64,000 nt of DNA from positions 9,326,001-9,390,000 of the forward strand of contig NC_089735.1 of NCBI RefSeq assembly GCF_035083965.1. The letters are read 5' to 3'. This DNA comes from Branchiostoma lanceolatum. Taxonomy: Eukaryota; Chordata; Leptocardii; Amphioxiformes; Branchiostomatidae. Below, piece after piece: positions 55,236-64,000 of this stretch. The translations under genes were made by a program, and so were the position numbers. Position 1 is the first letter of the stretch. Every line of letters begins with the position of its first letter. The notes beneath the pieces were generated by a model. That model saw nothing but the letters and a program-made list of their open reading frames with translations. It was not told where the DNA came from and made no database searches.

Positions 55236-55911
55236 TCCTTATGTCTTGCATGATATGCTGACACCACATGTGACAGAAACAATGATTATGGTAAAGCCCA
55301 TTCCATTTGCCATATACCAAAGGCATTTCCGTCTATTCTACCATTAAGTTAAGCCTCTAGCAGTTTAGAAACCCTCTATTGCCCATTTCTCTTTTGTGAA
55401 TGTCATACTTTATGGACCACTTATTGGAAAAAAGATTTTGAGTCCATCTTTTGACCTATAAAACATGCCCATTTATTGCATTACAGTACATTATGCCATT
55501 GGAATCTTTAGAGGGTGAAGTTTGTTATCAGCTTGGTTATATTTTTCCATTACTTGATGGTTGTTGAGCTAGACTTTGGAATATCTTCTTTTAAAAGTGT
55601 CCACACATTATATGGATATATTACACAATGCCAAAATTAAAAAGCAATGCAACTGACCGTATATGAGTATAGGTAACACTTTCAAATTGTATTTTAGGAA
55701 AATGCAAAAAATCATTTTATGCTGTCTTGATTGTCATTCAATCCATCTCACACACGCAAAGTGCACTCAGGAGTAAATGTTCTTCAACCTCAATTCTCAT
55801 GTATTCAGTGATCCGGCTAGGAAAGTGCCAAGGTCATATGCAGTCGTGCACAACCATAGCAATTTAAAGGATTCGATATTGAAGTATATTAGGTATGACT
55901 GGCATTGTAGG

Positions 55912-56260
55912 ATTGTACCATTGTGTGGCGCAATCGGTAGGGTATTTCGCCCAGAACCAAGAGGTCCCAGGTTCGGAACCACTGCTATGCCCCAATATTG
56001 TGCCCTTGGGAAAGGCACTTAACATGACTTTCCTCACACCACTCAGGTGTGAATGGGTACCTGGCTTTGGTTGGGGAAGGTCGTATTGAGGTCACTTGCT
56101 GGCGCCTAATGGCAGCCGCCCAGACCCTTACAACAGTTCCACAAAGTGCAAGTGTGGAGCAAATATGTATTACTACTACTGTTGTGTATTATGTGATTGT
56201 AAACCCTGCAGCAATTCAGCACTGGCTGCCATTGCACATGTAATTTTGTACCAATACACT
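55912..56260 (+). repeat. tRNA-derived SINE with conserved body
   Basis: The head has TGGCGCAATCGGTAGGG (A box) and CAGGTTCGGAACC (B box). The body includes CCTTGGGAAAGGCACTTAAC, GACTTTCCTCAC and CAGGTGTGAATGGGTACCTG, and the tail ends near an (ACT)n run at 56170-56182. This head-body-tail order is that of a SINE; similar bodies are known in several invertebrates, but I give no family name. Confidence 0.8.
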
Positions 56261-57329
56261 GCTGAACTGTGTAGCCAGGAAGATAATACGAATTTTAGGG
56301 CAGGAATTGATTGAGTGATCTTGAAAAAAAAAGGACATGCAATAAAAGTTTCTGATAATGAATGACATTAAACTACAGAAAGAGAACAGGTGAATTGGCT
56401 ATGGTAAAAACAATTGCAGTGAAACATTATTTGACTAAAACATTTGTCAGAAAATCAGCTGATATGCCTATTTATGACATTCAATTATAAATTCTGAACA
56501 TTTCTTGTAATTTTTTTTTGTCACCAATGGCGTTATTAGACTGTATGTCTTACAAGTTGATTAACAACTGCACTCATTATTATCCAAGGTTTTACACAAC
56601 AGCATACAAGTATGTTACACACTACTTTCATGTATTTTTGGACTCTACATAATAATTATGCAGTTCCATATTTTAAAAGATGGTTTGTAAATAAATTCAT
56701 GCAAAACAACACATAACACACAAGCACATATTATTTACAATTGAAGTTGAGGTTTTCATAAGAAACTATGAACTGCTTCTGGTTTGCCAGGTTTATATGA
56801 TGGCAGCAGATGGCAAATGTTCATAGGATTTTTTCAAGGCTTTGACCCACAATCTTTCAACATTTGCCCTTGGAGTTTGAAAGGAATTTTTTCTTGGCTT
56901 CTTGCTATGCTTTCACTTAAGGTAGCTTCAAGGGCATTGGCATCATGTAGGATCAAGTTACATTGTTTGGTGGCAAAACAGCATACGCCGGATAAGAACT
57001 TCAATTTGTTGGGTAAGATCTTATATAGATATGACCATTATGGAATCTTTAAAGACTGGTAAAAGAGTGATTTAAAATTAAAGTTTGTACAGTTTGTTTT
57101 GCACAACCAGTAAGCTGTCTTACTGTTTTGTACAGTATGTGCCTTAGCTGTTATAAAACCAGACTGTAAGGTTTGTTTCACTCACACCAGAATCTTTTCG
57201 ATATATATAAGTGTGGTGTTTTTCTTTTAACCTTGCTTTCTGCAAACAGGGGACCTCCAGCTTTATGTCCCATTCAAGAGGACGTCACTGACTGAAGCTA
57301 TAGTTACTTATTTTCACTTGATTTCAGGG

Positions 57330-57440
57330 AGGAAATAAGTCTCAAGTGCCTCTCCCAAGGGTACTACATTGGGGCCAAATGCTGGGGATTCGAACCCAGA
57401 ACCTTTAGTTTCAATCATTATAAGCCAATAACACTAAACA
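57330..57440 (-). repeat. tRNA-like SINE fragment
   Basis: On the minus strand, AGTGTTATTGGCTTATAATG precedes AGGTTCTGGGTTCGAATCCC (B box) and the TTGGGAGAGGCACTTGAGAC stretch resembles the body of the 55912 SINE. It is a diverged copy. Confidence 0.55.
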
Positions 57441-59577
57441 AGACCACACTGCTATGGAATGTTAATCTAATTCTCCAGACCTTCACATGACATTGTGATA
57501 CATACCCTAATCTGTAAAAAAGTTCCATCCAGCTACATAATACATAGCCCTGTCTAAAAATGGAAGTACAGATAACATCTGTCTGCCACTGTTAAAGGTT
57601 AATCTCTACCTTTCCGAATACATCATGGCCCTGTCCTTGGTGCTAAGTAAGACTCCACTCAAAAGCCACCTCATATGGTCTCATTAAAACAGACCATTCA
57701 AAATGTCAGGCTTGAAGGGAAGGATGTGTCACAGAGGGGGGGGTGTATAAAGTAAAGTGAGGGATGGTTTTCAAGCAGGGCTGCAATTATAGAAGCCTGG
57801 TGGTTACCCTTGTTGCGACCCCGGTCCATCAAATAGGCCATTAGTGACAAGTGGAGAGAGAACCTGTCCTTGGGATTTCTGGGTACTCTTGGGAAAATTA
57901 GGGAATGCTGGCTAATGTTTGGGCTTCTGGTTAATGTGTGCCATTTTGTAAATGTTACACACTAGTTAACATGGTACAAATAATTTGGAAACTATCACGG
58001 ATATCCCAAATGTATTGCAGAGAAAGATTTTTGCAAAAAAATGCAGCAGCTCTTTCTTTTCAAAGAACAGGTTATAGCAAGGTATGATTTCAAAATCAAG
58101 TTGGGCCCAAAAATACATTTTTAAATGATTAAAACTATAAATAAAAACACATAGCTTTGGCCAGGCTTTCAATGCTAATTTAACCATACATGTTTTTCAA
58201 AATACTGGGTTTTTGCTAATGACCAAATTGTTAAATTGTTAGATAAAGCCTTCAGACATGAGAAATAAAGAATAGACAGTTACTTTTAAACAAAATGGCA
58301 TAGGAGCTGACCTATCTCTCCTTCTTCCTCCTGCTCTTTGAATTATGCACAACAACTCTAGACTTGCAATTGACTCCAGTACCATTCTGCCACATTACCT
58401 ATTCCCTTATACAGAAGGTGATGTATTACTTATAAGTTTCTAGGCTGGCGAATACTGAATTATTGAGTGTAGATAAGGCTCAATCTAGCCGGCACACCGC
58501 TGTCAAAGTCACCCCTATTTACAGATGGGCTTTCTAGATCTGAACACTGTAGTGTACAGAATAGGAATTTGGGTCTCTTTTATCCAGTGAGCTTGAAAGC
58601 AATCTAGCATTGAGCCATGTACATCATCATGACATTATATAGGATGCATGGTTTTAATATCATTGTAATCGTTATTATTATCACTAAACCTAATCTATCG
58701 GCTCTATCTATAAATAATAATTGTTCTGAAACTGTTGGATGGTTAACTGTTGGAATAAGATGTTTTGAATTAGCACTTTATGATACACTCCTGCAATGAC
58801 AACAAGATAATAGTAGATTGAAATAAACTGTTTGGATAAAGTACATACATGTATGTCATCAACAAGTGAATATATGAATGTTCGAGCATAAATAATTAAT
58901 AATTAGCTTAGACCTTAATCTTAGTGAGTTTGAAATCAGAAAAAAGCGTGCACAAGTCTTGATACAAATTTCCAATTTTCGAAAAAATCATACAGATTTA
59001 GATTTCAATATTATGTTATCCCGGCCAGCAATAAAAAAATGTAATAGTATAAAAACAGTAACATGCAAAAGAAAACAGCCGGGAGGAGTCTGCATCGGAG
59101 GCTAATTATGTTACCTTTCTCTAAAGTATTGCCTCTGAGGTTAGCCCACTTTTACACCTGTCCAGCTGAAATCTACACGTAAATTACTGTGTTGTTCCTT
59201 CCTTCTCAGAAACTAGTCAGCCGTGCCTTGTTCTGATTGTAGCTAATTTGTCGGAAAAATTGTGTCCTATATTTGTAGTTGCCAATAACGTGTCCGGAAG
59301 AGTAGTCCCACATGGATTCAGTGTGATGATAATTGTCATTGATCGATTATACTGGTATTGCATGTAGCACATGGCTGAGAATAAGGTTGTCAACTTGGAG
59401 TGGTACACCTAAAGCAGACCATAGGCAAAGCAAACTGTGATCATAACTGTGATCCTTAATATATTAATGGTTCTTTTAGTTAACTTTTGCACATTTTTCA
59501 ATGACTCCCAGTTTTAGAAATCCCAGTTTTGTCCAATCTGTGTCCTCACACATGCGATGCAGTTCAGATTAAATACG

Positions 59578-59998
59578 GTAAGGCCATGTTGATTTGATTA
59601 TACGGATGAAATCTGCGCACACATCAATTTTCATCTGTTTTCAAAAGAAAAACAGTTTTTGGCCATACGGTTAATTGTAAAAAGCAGCTACAAAATGAGA
59701 ATACATGCTTTAAATTGCAAGGAAAAAACATTTTTGGATTCTGATGTCGTAGACTGCCAAAATCAACTCCAAAGTCAAAGAAGACATGTTTTGAAATAAC
59801 AAAAATTTAGAAGAAGTATATTTTTGGTATACCATATACTCTAGGTGTGTTTAGTTTTGTTCATCTTTCCTGACCACATAGATTTCATGATGAAGGTAAC
59901 TTTTTTGGGGGCCAAACCTTTTTTTTTTCCGCACACTTGCACCAGTTTTGGGATCCCCAGAGGATGTCATTCATATAATCAAATCACCATGGCCTTAC
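59578..59998. mobile_element. 421-bp TIR element
   Basis: GTAAGGCCATGTTGATTTGA then TTATACGGATGA at the left is matched by the complement of TCATTCATATAATCAAATCA then CCATGGCCTTAC at the right, giving a 32-bp inverted repeat with few mismatches. It has no coding capacity. Confidence 0.85.
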
Positions 59999-60564
59999 AC
60001 TGAGTATGATTCTTGATGTAACATCTGTGCCCAATATCAAATACAATTACGGTGCAAACTTGCCAGATTTTCAATTTCATAATCCAGCCCTCTTCTTCAG
60101 AAATAATGAATTCATCATTGTGTATTAGATGCATCTTAGTTTTATTATTCCCAGCAATTTTCATGCTTTATATCTGATTTTCTCCCCATGTACCATTTTA
60201 CAGTGAAGCATAATCCACTCAACATTCTGCATTTGTGTCTATCAAAAAATGTATTATGTAAAAGAAATGTAGGGTCGAACCAAGGACATTATTGTGTCCT
60301 TAGTTGAACTACTGATTGATTTCACAATGATCATCATTCCAGTTTGGAGTTTCGTTTTATTTGATTAAGCCTTTTGTATCATTCAAAACCACACCCTTCC
60401 CCTATTTTCCTCTGAAAACTTACAATTTTCTACATTGTGAAGACCACAAGCAATTAGCCACCATTCACATAACTGCATGCAACTGATAAAGAGTTTTGGT
60501 ATGTATAAATGTCATTGCACTTTTTTAAGTCTTATTATATATTCCTGTGGCAACCTGATTACAG

Positions 60565-60660
60565 TTAGGCGAGTCTAACCTTGGTGCTGAACGGTGATCT
60601 AATGGAGTGTGATAGGCAAAGCTAGCCTCGGTGCTGAAATGTAATCTAATGGAGTGTTAA
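60565..60660 (+). repeat. Short tandem duplication
   Basis: AGGC(G/A)A(G)-(T)CTA(A/G)CCT(T/C)GGTGCTGAA followed by (G)TAATCTAATGGAGTGT occurs twice, about 50 bp apart. Confidence 0.65.
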
Positions 60661-60719
60661 ACCATGTTTCTAATGGCATCCTTGTACATTATGGTTGTGT
60701 GAAGTCTTAGTTCAAAGCC

Positions 60720-61160
60720 TCTTAAATGCAATTATGGTCAAGGAGAGTGCCTCATGGCATTTCAACTGTCATCATCGCTAAACCTCAAATGATTCGTTGA
60801 ACACTTTTTCTAGTAGAAGAAAGTTGTGAACTTAGTTATTAGGTTTTTAAAGCACTTTTTGATGCTTCCTTTTTTATGTCCGTCATAAATTTAGCAGTAT
60901 CTATGGTCAAAGAGAGTGGTTTATGATCATGATATTTCAATCATTATCATTGCTAAGCCTAAAAGACTATTGAAAAACTTACTTTGCAAATAAAAAAAGT
61001 TGCAGACCTAGTGGTAAAGGCACATTTTGATGTGATGTTAGACTATTTTGAACTTTTTTTATGTTTCTCATGATTTCAAATGTAGTAGTGGCCATAGAGT
61101 TGTGCTTCCGGAAATTTCAACCATTATCTTTGCTAGGCCTAAAAAAGCACCATCATTTTG
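60720..61160 (+). repeat. Diverged tandem repeat of about 175 bp, three units
   Basis: The sequence ATGGTCAA(A/G)GAGAGTG ... CATTTCAA(C/T)..TCAT(C/T)AT(C/T)GCTAA(A/G)CCT recurs near 60733, 60903 and 61088, each followed by a T-rich part containing GCACTTTTTGATG- or GCACATTTTGATG-like text. Confidence 0.65.
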
Positions 61161-61699
61161 ATGTGATGTGTTTAGTGCTTTCATTTTTTTTATGTCTCTT
61201 AGCAGTAAAGCACAATCTTATCCTTTAAAGCTAACAAGCATTGATATTAGCAGGAGCATTCTAGAAGTTGTAACAAACTGCTGAATGATGTTCACAGCAA
61301 TGAACAAAAGAAGGAAGGCATTTTAGGATCATTATTATCGAAGTATGACCAATCAAGCTTCAGTCTATATAGTACACTAATACCCCATTGCCCCACTTTG
61401 TTCTGACAAGTATTATTTCCTATATCATTGACTACTGGCTCAGAGTAGTTTCCGACTGTACAGTAAAGTACTCATTAGTGCCACCATAGTGTAAAAGGTG
61501 TTACTGAAACTAAATGTATTGTGAACACACACACCAGGTTGTTACTTCCATTTTTAAGCACAATCATTACACTCAGTCTTGAGATTGAAGAACTGAAAAT
61601 AAATGTTATTATAAAATTACAAAAATTATATAATTAGTAGAGATATGGAGTAAAAGAAGATTTGAAGTATTTTCAATCATTTAGGATAATGATTACATT

Positions 61700-62047
61700 G
61701 ATGACATCTATACGGGTGCATCAATTTTCGTCAGTTTTTGGGGTGGCATACTGTAAATGTAAAAAGCAGCTGTAAAATACAAGCTGCAAATTGCACACCA
61801 AAAAAGTTCAGAAAACGGATACTAACATTGTATAATGCAAAAGTTGTTTCTAAAGATGAAGTTTTGACAGAACAAAAATTAAATTCAATGTTTATTTTGG
61901 TATACTGTACTCTACTCAGTTGTTCATTATTCACATATGATGACGGCAATTTTTTTTGCCAAACTTTTCTTTTTAATTCGCACGCTCGCATCAGTGTTGA
62001 GGTCCCCAAAGGATGTGATCCATACAATCAAATTAACACAGCCTTAG
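61700..62047. mobile_element. Diverged copy of the 59578 TIR element
   Basis: 'GCATCAATTTTCGTCAGTTTTT', 'TAAAAAGCAGCTGTAAAAT' and the right end 'CCCCAAAGGATGTGATCCAT', then ACAATCAAATTAACACAG, follow the order of the 59578-59998 element. The left end is eroded. A 137-codon open frame inside is not a gene. Confidence 0.65.
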
Positions 62048-63513
62048 TACATGTAATCGGATGGCACCCAGGCTATATCATTTGTTCATCTGACCCACAA
62101 TATACTCATCAAAGTATATTGGACAGTAACTTTAATTTACAGCTTATCTGATTTTATGGCAGTTGAATATATCCGTAGGGATAAGTTCTGTCAGCTTACT
62201 TCATGTGACCCAGTTAAATCCACTGTACACAATCCATCATCAACGATAGACTGGCTTATACTGATAAGCATGGCATCTTACCCTTAAGCCAATGAAATCT
62301 TAATCCTCTCAATTTATGCCCTTGCAAACCTGCAGTTTACTGTTGCTACATGTGTCTTATTCTTAAGTAAAAGAAAATCAAACCTCAAAACTTGATAAAA
62401 CTTTAATGAAACTATCTTGTAGTTACATGTACTTTTTTTATCACACACCACTTTACCAGTACCAATGAACCATTGAACAATTTACCAGTACCCTGCTGAA
62501 GTGACTAGTGTTATCTATGCTTGCACAGCTGTGTGACCCAAGGGCTAAGGAAATTGAGATAGGCACTGCCCTAGACCATTTTGATATTGGTGTTAGAATT
62601 ATTTCAACTTCAACATTATTTCTGCAGTTATTGTTTGAGAGAACAATCTCAACATAAAGGAGATAGCTGCTGCCCTGTAGACTATTTGGAAGGAGTTCAA
62701 CTTCAATATAGCTGCTTTTATCATGATGGTTTGGTTATTGCCAAAGGAAATGGTACATGGCATTTAAGTGCTGTGCTATTCTATGGCCACAGTTATGTGA
62801 TGTTGTATTCTCCTTGAAGGTTTGTACTTACCATATAACATTGAATTATAGTGCCACTATACCAATTTTATGGTTCAGCTACAACCTGGGCATTTATTTG
62901 ACCAGTTCTTTGGCCTTCACTGTCATGATCATCCATTTGGTGATTTTAGTGACATTAAAACATCAGATACTAATTGTGCATTCAAATTGCTTTTTAATTC
63001 AATCTACATTCTACATTATAAGGACATGGATTTTGTTGACTTTTCCTTTAGTTTGAAACTACGGTATCTACAATGAAGTCTTAAATTCTTTGGTTGACCA
63101 AAAAAAGCTGATTCGTTGTTTAGATTAGTCTGTTGCAAAATACTGTATGATCTTTTATGTCAACATATGAAGTTTTTAGGTACATTTTAAAAAAGTTTTA
63201 ATGGAGGTTTTATACCTCAGATATGCTTGTACAATATAGCTAATGTTAAAGTATTTCACATCCCTATTAATCATTTACAGAACCCCCCCCAAGAAGAAAA
63301 CTCTGAAAGTGATATTCCACTAAACTATAATAAGATCTAGTTATAATTCTGACTGAAAGGCCCTACGAAATCTCACTGGATCCTAAATGCAGAAATTTGG
63401 GATTAATGCCCGTTGAAGTTATACGGTCTGCAGAAAATTGTGAAATATTGAAAAATGTCAAATCATGTACTAAGAACTTTCTCCATGTCAACTTACAGTA
63501 TTTGATAGATATG

Positions 63514-63555
63514 ATTGTTTGTTTGTTTGTTTGTTTGTTTGTTTTTGTTTGTTTT
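63514..63555. repeat. (GTTT)n microsatellite
   Basis: About ten GTTT units with one extra T. Confidence 0.95.
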
Positions 63556-64000
63556 CATACATTGTTTATTCATGAGAAGCTCAAATCAGCCTGCAGGCTG
63601 CTTTTTATTAAGGTCATAAGGAAAGAGGTAAGGGTCACACAGAATACATAACAAAGATATAATTTACATAATTTAAAGTCCTAATGAATAAAAGATAGCA
63701 AGATAATTTCAGCACTGTTATTTGGGACACATTAAATGTTTATGACAACAGTGACCAGTGTGTGTAATACATCCTGCTACAATCCCAGAAGACTTGAGTA
63801 AATATGAATAAGATTGTGTCAGAATCTAGGGTATCGATCCGTTATCCCCAAAGTGCCTGTTATGATTGCAATAGATCATTAAGCATTTCCTTTCAGAGTT
63901 GTTATGATAGCCGTTTCTTCAAAACAGTGCAATTTGTTATCGGTAAGAGCTCCAACCTCAGCTTTTCTGGGCTTTTGTTTTGTCCAAAGGTACCATTGGA

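Larger units (their letters stand above)
55236..64000. other. Gene-free stretch to the window end
   Basis: No exon recognised apart from the repeats listed separately (SINEs, a TIR element pair, tandem repeats). Short open frames do not resemble known proteins. Confidence 0.4.

Noticed and set aside
61738-62151. 137-codon plus-strand frame
   Set aside because: It lies within a diverged TIR element and reads through its non-coding interior.
63397-63651. 84-codon plus-strand frame
   Set aside because: It runs through a GTTT microsatellite, which produces a Val/Cys/Phe/Leu-rich peptide.

Overview
The window looks like nuclear DNA of an invertebrate deuterostome, most probably a lancelet (Branchiostoma). 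The evidence is intron-split genes with GT-AG borders and phase-consistent exons, proteins close to their vertebrate orthologues, an AT-rich background, and many short foldback elements, tRNA-derived SINEs and minisatellites. The genus is inferred from general familiarity with such repeats and was not tested by a search.

Three conserved protein genes can be rebuilt exon by exon. CAMLG (minus strand, 14140 to 10292, 4 exons, 274 aa) is the GET2-like half of the ER insertase for tail-anchored proteins. EXO1 (minus, 29258 to 21370, 7 exons, 1001 aa) is the 5'-3' exonuclease/flap nuclease of mismatch repair and resection. A STYXL1/MK-STYX-like rhodanese plus dual-specificity phosphatase gene (plus, 31100 to 33196, 2 exons, 397 aa) lies head to head with EXO1. 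A small two-exon gene of unknown function (74 aa, 15508-16477) is possible. A short candidate first exon (48311-48329) may open a gene that continues beyond the window.

Layout: 1-3300 is repeat debris with a PIF1/Helitron-type helicase relic and an 8-bp satellite. 3325-8280 is bounded by short inverted repeats and is largely two tandem arrays, so it may be one large non-autonomous element. 8281-10291 holds no gene. 10292-14140 is CAMLG, with a 2.1-kb inverted-repeat element in intron 2. 14141-21369 is intergenic apart from the small gene. 21370-33196 is the EXO1/STYXL1-like pair, with several MITEs and SINEs in introns. 33197-34385 is the phosphatase 3' UTR. From 34386 to 64000 I see no conserved coding sequence, only dispersed and tandem repeats, SINEs and foldback elements; this could be intergenic DNA or a very long intron.

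The genes are not an operon and work in separate processes (tail-anchored protein insertion, DNA repair, phosphatase signalling). The most interesting points are: the phosphatase keeps an intact HC(x5)R active site where the vertebrate orthologue is a pseudophosphatase, and starts with a myristoylation-type N-terminus; EXO1 has a 30-bp coding minisatellite that repeats SQ sites; the 4.96-kb element is built from arrays whose main unit lengths are multiples of three; and a family of tiny TAGCCT/AGGCTA elements has 9-10 bp target duplications.
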